5,555 bases of DNA, from contig JBQTJQ010000183.1 in the NCBI GenBank assembly GCA_052386975.1, positions 1 to 5,555 on the forward strand. The letters run 5' to 3'. Source of the stretch: JACPFV01 sp052386975. GTDB lineage: Bacteria > Pseudomonadota > Gammaproteobacteria > Nevskiales > Nevskiaceae. Shown in pieces: positions 1 through 5,555 of this stretch (its first letter is position 1; every line of letters starts with the position of its first letter). The position numbers were made by a program, and so were the translations under genes. Below the pieces are notes generated by a model. It was not told where the DNA came from. It was given only the letters and a program-made list of their open reading frames with translations, and did not search any database.

Positions 1-929
1 AGCTTGAGGTCCTCGATCGAGCGGTCGAGCCCTTTCTTGCGCGCGTCCGCCTCGCCCAGTGCCTCGTACAGGTCCGCCGCGCCCAGCACGATGCTGCGCT
101 CGTCGGCGCAGCGGTTGGCATTCGCCAACACGCGCCGGTCGAGCAGCTGCTGCATCGGCCTGGCTTGCGGCTTGAGCAGCGCGCGCCGCTCCGCGGCCGC
201 CAGCGGCTCGGTGCAGGCCATCACGCGCGACAGCTCGTACGGCAGTTCGCAGCCCAGCGGCCCGGCCAGCACCGCCGGCGCGGCCCTGGCGCAGCCGGCG
301 ATGTCCCTGGCGCTGGCCGCGCGCATCAGCTCCAGCCGGTCCACCCACGACGCGGCCTTGGCGTCGCGCGCCAGCGCATCGCGCACCGCGGGCGGCTGCG
401 CGCCGAGCCAGTCGAGCCCGCCCTTGGCGTCGTAACGCGCGTGATGCGCGCGCAGCACCTCGCGCGCGGCGGCAACCGAGGCGCCGCCGCCGTCCTTGAC
501 CCTGGCCTTCACCGCCTCGAGCGAATCGCGCCCCGTCGTGGCGAACAGCCAATCGTAGAAATCCTTGCGGGTCTGCTCGCCGAGGATGCGGCCCAGCTCC
601 TGCCCCTGGTCGTTGAACAGCAGGTAGGTGGGCATGGCCTTGACGCCCCACGCGGCCTGCCACTTGGCGCCGACCGGCGAGTCGGCGTCGAGCTCGACGA
701 CCACGGCTTCCCTGTGCACGCGCTCCCACTCGGGCCCGGTGAGCACGTTCTTGGCCATGTAGTAGCAGGAGTAGCACCACGGCGCGGTGAAATCGACCAG
801 CACCGGCGCGCGGCGCGCGCGCGCCTGGGCCAGCGCCTCGGTGAACGGATCGGAGCCCTCGGTCGCGGCCGGCGCGGCCACGGCGGGAGCGACGGCAAGG
901 ACCAGCGACAGCAGCAGCCAGCGTTTCAT
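1..929 (-). CDS. secreted thioredoxin-fold protein with C-terminal helical extension (3' end outside window)
   Basis: The 309 complete codons seen start at ATG 929 and run off the window edge without a stop. The N-terminus MKRWLLLSLVLAVAPAVAA is a clear Sec signal peptide with likely cleavage after an A-x-A near residue 19, so the product acts in the periplasm. A thioredoxin fold follows at about residues 28-130: VLVDFTAPWCYSCYYM carries the C52-x-x-C55 redox pair, and AMPTYLLF carries the cis-proline (P100). The WCxxC context resembles the thioredoxin_7/DsbD-gamma type. Residues 131 onward form an Ala/Leu/Arg-rich, probably helical region with four more cysteines (C213, C227, C239, C274), which I do not recognise. 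An AGGA at 941-938, 8 nt before the ATG, supports the start. The preceding gene's stop is only 2 nt upstream, so translation is probably coupled. The likely role is periplasmic thiol-disulfide exchange. The substrate is unknown, and whether it reduces, oxidises or isomerises cannot be told. Confidence 0.88.
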   Translation of the reverse strand, partial: MKRWLLLSLVLAVAPAVAAPAATEGSDPFTEALAQARARRAPVLVDFTAPWCYSCYYMAKNVLTGPEWERVHREAVVVELDADSPVGAKWQAAWGVKAMPTYLLFNDQGQELGRILGEQTRKDFYDWLFATTGRDSLEAVKARVKDGGGASVAAAREVLRAHHARYDAKGGLDWLGAQPPAVRDALARDAKAASWVDRLELMRAASARDIAGCARAAPAVLAGPLGCELPYELSRVMACTEPLAAAERRALLKPQARPMQQLLDRRVLANANRCADERSIVLGAADLYEALGEADARKKGLDRSIEDLK

Positions 930-931
930 GT

Positions 932-1696
932 TCAGGGTCCTGCGGGCAGTGGCGGAGCGTCCGCCGGCCGTGACGAGGGGTAGATGATGCGCACGGTCCA
1001 GGCCTTGTGGGTCTTCGGGTCGTGCAGGTTGGAAGTGCCGCGGTACTCGAGCAGGCGCCGCTGGCCCGGCTCGTACAGGATGTACAGCGGGTCGGCCAGC
1101 AGCCGCAGCCACGTCGCCGGCTCCACCTTGAGTTGCACGCTGGGCTTGCCCTCGAAGTCGCGATCCTCGATGCGCCGCGCGCGGAACTTGTAGGTGTCGA
1201 GGTTGCCGGCGACGACGAACCTGAACGCCAGCGTCTGGCCGGCCATCAGCTCGGCGAAATGGTCGCGCAGGAAGCTGTGGAACCCGGAGTCGGCGGCCAT
1301 CGCGCCCTCGCGCTCGATCGTGGCGGTTTCGGGCTTCTTTGCGCCGTAACCCTGCTTCTTGAGCTCAATGCCGTCGGGCTTCACCGCGGTGACGGCCTCC
1401 ATGTAGCCGCCGCCCGTTGCCAGCTGCAGCGTGTACATCGGCACGTAGGGATCGGCGCTGAAATCGAGGTCCTTGTGGCCGATGCGGCTGCCGTCGGGCG
1501 CGTAGTAGTCGATCGTGCCGCCGCGCCAGCGATCGCCGGTGACGCGCTGCTGGTGGACTTCCGTGTACAGGAACTTGCCGCTGTCGAGGTCGTAGGCGTA
1601 GCCGTGGAACGCGAGCGTCCGCGCCGCGTCCTGCGCGAAAGCGGGCGCGGCCAGCGCGAGCGCGCCGATGACGGGGAACCATCGCATGGCGCGCAT
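932..1696 (-). CDS. small secreted protein of unknown function, DUF3108-like in general character
   Basis: The gene encodes 254 residues. MRAMRWFPVIGALALAAPAFA is a signal peptide with likely cleavage before Q22; there is no lipobox cysteine, so a soluble periplasmic protein is expected. The mature part alternates short polar and hydrophobic stretches typical of an all-beta protein. Recognisable segments are YAYDLDSGKFLYTEVHQQ (34-51), a DYYAPDGS turn (63-70), LAFRFVVAGNLDTYKF (156-171) and YEPGQRRLLEYRGTSNL (208-224). The overall pattern recalls DUF3108/LolA-like periplasmic beta proteins, but no diagnostic motif fixes the family. The start is ambiguous. ATG 1696 has AGG at 1703-1701 with a short 4-nt spacer, while ATG 1687 (MRWFPV...) would leave a 13-nt spacer; both keep the signal peptide. 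It lies 16 nt after the methyltransferase stop and 2 nt before the thioredoxin-like gene, so it belongs to the same operon. Confidence 0.85.
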   Translation of the reverse strand: MRAMRWFPVIGALALAAPAFAQDAARTLAFHGYAYDLDSGKFLYTEVHQQRVTGDRWRGGTIDYYAPDGSRIGHKDLDFSADPYVPMYTLQLATGGGYMEAVTAVKPDGIELKKQGYGAKKPETATIEREGAMAADSGFHSFLRDHFAELMAGQTLAFRFVVAGNLDTYKFRARRIEDRDFEGKPSVQLKVEPATWLRLLADPLYILYEPGQRRLLEYRGTSNLHDPKTHKAWTVRIIYPSSRPADAPPLPAGP

Positions 1697-1712
1697 GATA
1701 CCTGCCGCGGCC

Positions 1713-2732
1713 TCAAGGCCGGGTGAACCGGTAGTGCGCGACGCCCCACTCCGCGCCGCCGCGGTAGCCGAACAACTCGGCCACCGCCATGTAGAACATG
1801 CGCCAGCGCTGCAGCCAGACCGCCGCGTCCGCGCCATAGGCGCCGCGGAACACCTCGAGGATCTCGCCGCGGTGGGCGTCCATGCCGGCGAGCCAGTGGT
1901 TGGCGGTGCGCTGGTAATGCGCGCCCTCGACCCACCATTGCTGCTGGAGCTTCAGGTCGTCCTGGAACCCGGCGAGCAGCCGCGCCGACGGCATCAGCCC
2001 GCCGGTGAAGAAGTGCCGCGTCATCCAGTCGCTGCCGTCGCGGTCCTCGAACGGATAGGCCAGAGCCTTGTGGGCGAACACGTGCACGAACAGCGCGCCG
2101 CCGGGCTTGAGCCAGCGGGCGACCTTCGCGAGCAGCTTCTGGTAGTTGCGCATGTGCTCGAACATTTCGACCGACAGGACGCGGTCGAATTCCCCGGCCC
2201 CGAACTCGAATTCGGCGACGTTGCCGGTGCGGATGGTGACGTTGCCCAGCCCGCGCTCGCGCGCCCGCGCCTCGATGAACTCGCGCTGCCCGCTTGAATT
2301 GGACAGGCCGGTGACCTGCGCGCGTGGATAGCGCTCGGCCAGCCACAGCGACACCGAGCCCCAGCCGCAGCCGAGGTCGAGGATGCGCTCGCCGTCGGCG
2401 ACGCCGGCGCGCTGCGCGCACAGCTCGAGCATCGACTCCTCGGCCTGCGCCAGGGTCGCGCCCGGCGACGGATACAGGCAGCAGGAGTACTTCAGCCGCG
2501 GCCCGAGGTGCAGCCGGAAGAATTCCGCCGGTACCTCGTAGTGCTGGGCGTTGGCGTCCTGGGTGTGGATCGCGATCGGGCTCGCGCGCAGCTCGCGCGC
2601 GAACTGTGCGTGGCGCGCGGCCGGATCACCTGCGGATTCGTCGCGCAGGCGCTGCGCGACCAGCCGGCGCATGCCGAATCGCGCCAGCGCGTCGGGGATC
2701 AGGCCACGCTCGCACAGGTCGATGACGCTCAT
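1713..2732 (-). CDS. class I SAM-dependent methyltransferase, CFA-synthase superfamily, coclaurine N-methyltransferase-like
   Basis: The product is a soluble enzyme of 339 residues. An N-terminal helical part (1-60) is followed by the lid region HYEVPAEFF...YSCCLYPSPGATL (64-94). The SAM-binding motif I is LDLGCGWGS (118-126), and the catalytic segment is SVEMFEHMRNYQKLL (187-201). Further on come FVHVFAHKALAYPFED (215-230), FFTGGLMPSA (241-250) and the C-terminal AELFGYRGGAEWGVAHYRF. C84, E192, H217 and Y273 fall where E. coli Cfa has its bicarbonate ligands. E189, E192 and H193 match the E-x-x-E-H triad of plant coclaurine N-methyltransferase, to which it appears colinear end to end (from memory, not aligned). 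Automated pipelines would probably call it cyclopropane-fatty-acyl-phospholipid synthase. The substrate could be a lipid olefin or a small amine or other nucleophile. The start at ATG 2732 fits the homologues but has only a weak GAAAAG upstream. It lies 14 nt after the DUF1295 stop, with a palindrome between. Confidence 0.92.
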   Translation of the reverse strand: MSVIDLCERGLIPDALARFGMRRLVAQRLRDESAGDPAARHAQFARELRASPIAIHTQDANAQHYEVPAEFFRLHLGPRLKYSCCLYPSPGATLAQAEESMLELCAQRAGVADGERILDLGCGWGSVSLWLAERYPRAQVTGLSNSSGQREFIEARARERGLGNVTIRTGNVAEFEFGAGEFDRVLSVEMFEHMRNYQKLLAKVARWLKPGGALFVHVFAHKALAYPFEDRDGSDWMTRHFFTGGLMPSARLLAGFQDDLKLQQQWWVEGAHYQRTANHWLAGMDAHRGEILEVFRGAYGADAAVWLQRWRMFYMAVAELFGYRGGAEWGVAHYRFTRP

Positions 2733-2735
2733 GCT

Positions 2736-2762
2736 TTTCAAAGGTGTCAGACACCTTTGAAA
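2736..2762. repeat. perfect 13-bp palindrome spanning the DUF1295 stop codon
   Basis: The left arm TTTCAAAGGTGTC (2736-2748) and the right arm GACACCTTTGAAA (2750-2762) are exact reverse complements around a single base (2749). In the minus-strand mRNA this forms a strong hairpin with the UGA stop of the DUF1295 gene (2749-2747) at its tip. The right arm encodes that protein's last residues, FKGV. The left arm ends 3 nt before the methyltransferase ATG and therefore covers its ribosome-binding region. It could be a translational-coupling hairpin, a protein-binding site, or a copy of a dispersed palindromic repeat. The last is favoured because it shares its AAAGG(T)GTCAGA-like core with the repeat at 4413-4490. 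Confidence 0.9.
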
Positions 2763-3538
2763 CGGTTCGGCGGCCATGGAACCAGGGCACTGGTGGTGCG
2801 GATGTACTCGGCGTAGCCGGGCTTTCGCTTCGCCATGTCTTCCTCGAGGATCGGCACGCCCGACAGCTTCATCAGCAGCGCCGCCATCACCACCGGCGCG
2901 GCCAGCGACAGCCAGCCCCACGGCGCGCCGAGCGCCAGCGGCACGTACGCCAGCCAGTGCACGCACTCGAAGAAATAGTTCGGATGGCGCGAGTAGCGCC
3001 ACAGCCCGTCGCGGCAAACCTTGCCGCGATTGGCGGGATCCGCGCGGAAGCGCTCCATCTGGCGGTCGGCCAGGCCCTCGCCGGCGACGGCAACGATCCA
3101 GACCAGGCCCGCTAGGGCGAAGGCCGCGATCGGCGGATCGCTCGAGCGGAACGCCACCGGCAGGAACGCGCTGGCCGACAGCAGCAGCGTGAACACGTTC
3201 TGGAACTGGAAGAACCAGAACATGTTGCGGTCGGCGGCGGCGCCCCAGCGCGCGCGGAACTGCGCGTAGCGGAAATCCTCGGGCTTGCCGGCGTTGCGCA
3301 GCCACAGGTGCAGGCCCAGCCGCACGCCCCAGGTCGCGCCCATCAGCCCGAGCGCCAGGCGCACGGGCTCCGGCGCGCTGCCGGCGGCGGCGTAGAACAC
3401 GGCGAGGAAGCCGAGCGTGAACGCCCAGATCGGGTCGACCAGCCCGGCGTTGCGCGTGCGCAACTGCAGCAGCCACGCACCGGTCTTGGCGGCGACGACG
3501 ATGGCGACGGTGGCGAGGAACGCGGCGAGCGGGCTCAT
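2747..3538 (-). CDS. DUF1295 integral membrane protein (steroid 5-alpha-reductase C-terminal-like)
   Basis: The product has 263 residues, a normal length for the family. About six to seven hydrophobic segments suggest a polytopic inner-membrane protein (roughly 3-25, 34-52, 59-80, 108-130, 136-155 and one or two in 192-225). The family signature is RYSRHPNYFFE at 181-191, followed by EEDMAKRKPGYAEYIRTTSALVPWPP near the C-terminus. The same R-H-P-N-Y...E pattern occurs in steroid reductases and membrane methyltransferases (ICMT/PEMT), where it contributes to cofactor binding. Family members are presumed lipid- or sterol-modifying oxidoreductases, but the substrate here is unknown. Proteins of this family are often encoded beside CFA-synthase-like methyltransferases, as here. 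The ATG at 3538 starts 1 nt after the hslO stop and has no clear Shine-Dalgarno, so coupling to hslO is likely. The last residues FKGV and the stop codon are supplied by the palindrome at 2736-2762, so the native C-terminus may have been replaced. Confidence 0.93.
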   Translation of the reverse strand: MSPLAAFLATVAIVVAAKTGAWLLQLRTRNAGLVDPIWAFTLGFLAVFYAAAGSAPEPVRLALGLMGATWGVRLGLHLWLRNAGKPEDFRYAQFRARWGAAADRNMFWFFQFQNVFTLLLSASAFLPVAFRSSDPPIAAFALAGLVWIVAVAGEGLADRQMERFRADPANRGKVCRDGLWRYSRHPNYFFECVHWLAYVPLALGAPWGWLSLAAPVVMAALLMKLSGVPILEEDMAKRKPGYAEYIRTTSALVPWPPNRFKGV

Positions 3539-3539
3539 G

Positions 3540-4412
3540 TCAGTGCCGCGTCGAGGCGCCGGCCCTGGCCTCGGTCGCGTCGAACAGGCGCTGCATCTCG
3601 GCGACGCTGTAGCGGTACGACTTGCCGCAGAACTCGCAGGTCACCTCAACCTCGCCGCGCTCGTGGACCAGGCTCTCGAGTTCCTTGCGGCCCAGCGACA
3701 CCAGCATGGTCGAGATGCTGGCGTGGCTGCAGCGGCACACCAGCGCCACCGGCTTGGCGCGGAACACGCGGATGTCCTCGCCCGGGAACACCTTCAGCAT
3801 CAGCTCCTCGGTCGGCGTCGCGGCCAGCTCGGCCGGCGACAGCGTGGCGAACAGCACCTGCAGGTGCTGCCAGTGCGCGTCGTCGTCATCGCCTTCGCGG
3901 GCCGGCAAGCGCTGGATCAGCAGCCCGCGCAGGCGCTCGCTGTCGCCGGCGAAGCACAGGCGCGTGGCGAGCTGCTCGGATTGCGTGAAGTAGCGCTCGA
4001 GCGCGAGCGCGAGAGTCGCGCCGCGCGCCTCGACCAGCGCCTGGTAGTTCTGGCCGCCGCGCGCCGCCTCGACCACCAGGCCGAGGACGCCGCCGTTCAT
4101 CAAGGCGTCGAGCCCGCCGGCGGCGTTGGCGTCGGCCTTGGCCATGCCGCGGATGTTGAGGTCGGGGTCGGACTGCGCCACCAGCAATTTCAGCGGCCCC
4201 TTGCCGTGCTGGAACTGCAACGACAGGCGGCCCTTGAAGGCGGTCTGCGCGGCCAGCAGCGTGATCGCGACGCAGGATTCGCCGACCAGCCGGCGCACGT
4301 CGGGCGAATAGTTGCGATGGCCGAGCATGTCGGTGACGCCGGTCTCGATCTCGACCCAGGCGCCGCGCACGTTGCGATGCTCGAACAGGAAGGGAGTTAC
4401 CGAGTCGGGCAT
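3540..4412 (-). CDS. hslO: Hsp33 redox-regulated molecular chaperone
   Basis: This is a cytoplasmic holdase of 290 residues, the usual family length. In Hsp33 proteins four conserved cysteines bind zinc in the reduced, inactive state; oxidation forms disulfides, releases zinc and exposes client-binding surfaces during oxidative unfolding stress. The zinc site is visible here as C226-R-C228 and C259-E-F-C262, separated by 30 residues, matching the C-x-C...C-x-x-C signature. The N-terminal domain begins FLFEHRNVRGAWVEIE, and SEQLATRLCF (145-154) is also typical. ATG 4412 is chosen because the N-terminus matches homologues with no credible in-frame alternative. The 24 nt upstream, however, are one arm of an inverted repeat and contain no Shine-Dalgarno (they read CCCTTTTTC into the ATG). 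Expression may therefore depend on read-through from gatB or on sequences in the repeat. The stop is 1 nt before the DUF1295 start. Confidence 0.97.
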   Translation of the reverse strand: MPDSVTPFLFEHRNVRGAWVEIETGVTDMLGHRNYSPDVRRLVGESCVAITLLAAQTAFKGRLSLQFQHGKGPLKLLVAQSDPDLNIRGMAKADANAAGGLDALMNGGVLGLVVEAARGGQNYQALVEARGATLALALERYFTQSEQLATRLCFAGDSERLRGLLIQRLPAREGDDDDAHWQHLQVLFATLSPAELAATPTEELMLKVFPGEDIRVFRAKPVALVCRCSHASISTMLVSLGRKELESLVHERGEVEVTCEFCGKSYRYSVAEMQRLFDATEARAGASTRH

Positions 4413-4490
4413 GAAAAAGGGTCAGATGAATTTTCCGACGGATTCTACGCGCGCATCACGGAGGTGGGAAAATTCATCTGACCCTTTTTC
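4413..4490. repeat. 78-bp inverted-repeat element filling the gatB-hslO gap
   Basis: The two 24-nt arms (4413-4436 and 4467-4490) are perfect reverse complements. The left arm begins GAAAAAGGGTCAGATG and ends AATTTTCC; the central 30 nt (4437-4466) are not obviously paired apart from a GCGCGC core. The element starts directly next to the hslO ATG (4412) and ends 1 nt from the gatB stop (4492-4494). It contains no protein-coding capacity beyond a 10-codon frame. In mRNA it would form a long stem followed by a U run inside the stem (CCCUUUUUC), so partial termination or attenuation between gatB and hslO is possible. The size and symmetry suggest a MITE-like or REP-like mobile palindrome, possibly mobilised in trans by a REP-associated (Y1/RAYT) transposase. 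No transposase is encoded in the window. Confidence 0.88.
4442..4470 (-). promoter_or_regulatory. possible sigma-70-like promoter inside the repeat, facing hslO
   Basis: On the minus strand TAGAAT (4447-4442) matches five of six bases of a -10 box. TTCCCA (4470-4465) matches four of six bases of a -35 box at a 17-nt spacing. A transcript would begin near 4435, leaving about 22 nt before the hslO ATG. The match is weak and could arise by chance, but it lies in the AT-richest stretch of the window and in the only gap large enough for a promoter. Confidence 0.22.
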
Positions 4491-4491
4491 C

Positions 4492-5555
4492 TCAGCCCTT
4501 CAGCTTTTCCTTCAGCAGCCGGTTCAGCTCGGCCGGGTTGGCCTTGCCGCCGGTCGCCTTCATGGCCTGGCCGACGAAGAAGCCGAACAGCGCCTCCTTG
4601 CCGGCGCGGTACTGGGCCAGCTGGGATGGGTTCCTCGCCAGCACGTCGTCGATGGCCTTCTCGATGGCGCCGGTGTCGGTGATCTGGCGCAGGCCTTTCT
4701 TGTCGATGATCGAATCCGCGCTGCCCTCGCCCGCCATCATCGCCTCGAACACTTCCTTGGCGATCCTGCCGGAGATGGTGTTGTCGGCGATGCGCTTGAG
4801 CAGGCCGGCGAGCGCGGCCGACGACACCGGAGAAGCGCCGAGGTCCCTGCCGGCCTTGTGCAGCGCGCCGAGCAGGTCGGTGGTGGTCCAGTTCGCGCAG
4901 AGCTTGGGATCGGCGCCCGACTCCTTGACCACGGCTTCGTAGAAGTCCGCCAGCGCTTTCTCGCCGGTGAGCACCCCGGCGTCGTAGGCCGGCAGGCCGT
5001 ATTGCTTCATGAAGCGCTGGCGTTTGGGCTCGGGCAGCTCCGGCAGGCTCGCGCGCACCTGCGCGACGAACTCGGCACTGCAGGTGACCGGCAGCAGGTC
5101 CGGGTCCGGGAAGTAGCGATAGTCCATCGCCTCTTCCTTGACGCGCATGGTGCGCGTCTCGCCGGTGTCCGGGTTGAACAGGCGCGTCTCCTGCACGATC
5201 TTGCCGCCGCCTTCGATCACCTCGATCTGGCGCGCGACCTCGAACTCGATGGCCTTCTCGACGAAGCGGAACGAGTTGATGTTCTTGGTCTCGGTGCGGG
5301 TGCCGAACTTGTCCGAACCTTTCTTTCGCACGGATACGTTTGCGTCGCAGCGGAACGAGCCTTCCTGCAGGTTGCCGTCGCAGATGCCCAGGTACACCAC
5401 CAGCTGGTGGACCTGCTTCATGTAGGCGACCGCCTCGGCGGCGCTGCGCAGGTCGGGCTCCGACACGATCTCGATCAGCGGCGTGCCGGCGCGGTTCAGG
5501 TCGATGCCGGTGGCGGCGCCGAAGCCTTCGTGCAGCGACTTGCCGGCGTCCTCTT
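4492..5555 (-). CDS. gatB: Asp/Glu-tRNA(Asn/Gln) amidotransferase subunit B (5' end outside window)
   Basis: The 353 complete codons seen are the C-terminal three quarters of a protein usually near 475-480 residues. GatB is the tRNA-binding and kinase-like subunit of the cytoplasmic GatCAB complex. GatCAB phosphorylates and amidates mischarged Glu-tRNA(Gln) or Asp-tRNA(Asn) with ammonia from the GatA glutaminase subunit. Diagnostic segments in order are DAGKSLHEG at the truncated end, LNRAGTPLIEIVSEPDLRS, CDGNLQEGSFRCDANVSVR, the TETKNINSFRFVEKAI block and MDYRYFPDPDLLPV (about 5090-5127). The helical domain and the YqeY-like tail follow, ending NRLLKEKLKG. The frame stays open to the window edge, and the GTG at 5466 is the internal valine of IEIVSEPD, not a start. 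gatA and gatC probably lie upstream. Only 79 nt, occupied by the inverted repeat, separate it from hslO. Confidence 0.97.
   Translation of the reverse strand, partial: EDAGKSLHEGFGAATGIDLNRAGTPLIEIVSEPDLRSAAEAVAYMKQVHQLVVYLGICDGNLQEGSFRCDANVSVRKKGSDKFGTRTETKNINSFRFVEKAIEFEVARQIEVIEGGGKIVQETRLFNPDTGETRTMRVKEEAMDYRYFPDPDLLPVTCSAEFVAQVRASLPELPEPKRQRFMKQYGLPAYDAGVLTGEKALADFYEAVVKESGADPKLCANWTTTDLLGALHKAGRDLGASPVSSAALAGLLKRIADNTISGRIAKEVFEAMMAGEGSADSIIDKKGLRQITDTGAIEKAIDDVLARNPSQLAQYRAGKEALFGFFVGQAMKATGGKANPAELNRLLKEKLKG

Noticed and set aside
2733..3476. The methyltransferase frame stays open upstream across most of the DUF1295 gene, suggesting a 587-residue fusion or a start at ATG 2777
   Set aside because: The upstream translation is Arg/Ala-rich out-of-frame sequence over a convincing DUF1295 gene. 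ATG 2777 has no ribosome-binding site and adds residues read through the palindrome. The start at 2732 fits the homologous N-terminus.
165..4481. Long plus-strand open frames at 165-983, 1007-1726, 1668-2297 and 3417-4481
   Set aside because: Each lies antisense to a gene with clear family motifs. Their translations are Arg/Ala/Gly/His-rich low-complexity sequence without domains, as expected from antisense frames in very GC-rich DNA.
4413..4490. A classical Rho-independent terminator for gatB
   Set aside because: The stem is long but only moderately GC-rich, the 30-nt loop is large, and the U run lies inside the stem and directly abuts the hslO start codon. Partial attenuation remains possible, but a dedicated terminator is not supported.
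4492..5466. gatB starting at the GTG at 5466
   Set aside because: The frame continues to the window edge and encodes conserved GatB residues (DAGKSLHEG, LNRAGTPLIEI) upstream. The GTG is the internal valine of IEIVSEPD.
1..5555. CRISPR arrays, tRNA or rRNA genes, prophage or insertion-sequence genes
   Set aside because: No regularly spaced direct repeats, tRNA-like or rRNA-like sequence, integrase or transposase was seen. All gaps between genes are under 80 nt.

Overview
The window is a fragment of a very GC-rich bacterial chromosome, most likely from a proteobacterium. The Hsp33 N-terminus (FLFEH..VRG) and the GatB sequence look beta- or gammaproteobacterial from memory, but I cannot place it lower than that. 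All six genes lie on the minus strand and are read from high to low coordinates. The order is gatB (5' end outside the window), hslO, a DUF1295 membrane protein, a class I SAM methyltransferase, a small secreted protein and a secreted thioredoxin-fold protein (3' end outside the window). No gene on the plus strand is credible; the long open frames there are by-products of high GC.

Layout on the minus strand: gatB (5555-4492) is followed by a 79-nt gap filled almost exactly by a long inverted repeat (4413-4490). hslO (4412-3540) comes next, then DUF1295 (3538-2747) after 1 nt. A perfect 13-bp palindrome (2736-2762) overlaps the DUF1295 stop codon and ends 3 nt before the methyltransferase start (2732-1713). 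The secreted protein (1696-932) and the thioredoxin-like protein (929-1) follow after 16 and 2 nt. From hslO onward every gap is 16 nt or less, so these five genes probably form one transcript with coupled translation.

Functionally, gatB is translation housekeeping and hslO is a redox-switched chaperone. The next two genes pair a membrane enzyme of the steroid 5-alpha-reductase/DUF1295 type with a soluble methyltransferase. The methyltransferase would usually be labelled a cyclopropane-fatty-acid synthase, yet from memory it resembles plant coclaurine N-methyltransferase over its whole length, including the E-x-x-E-H catalytic signature. The last two genes are exported to the periplasm. Joint action in a lipid or small-molecule modification pathway with an oxidative-stress theme is an inference from gene order only.

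The most unusual non-coding features are the two palindromic repeats. They share an AAAGG(T)GTCAGA-like end and sit exactly at gene borders inside the operon. They look like members of one dispersed palindromic repeat family, possibly of the kind spread by REP-associated transposases.
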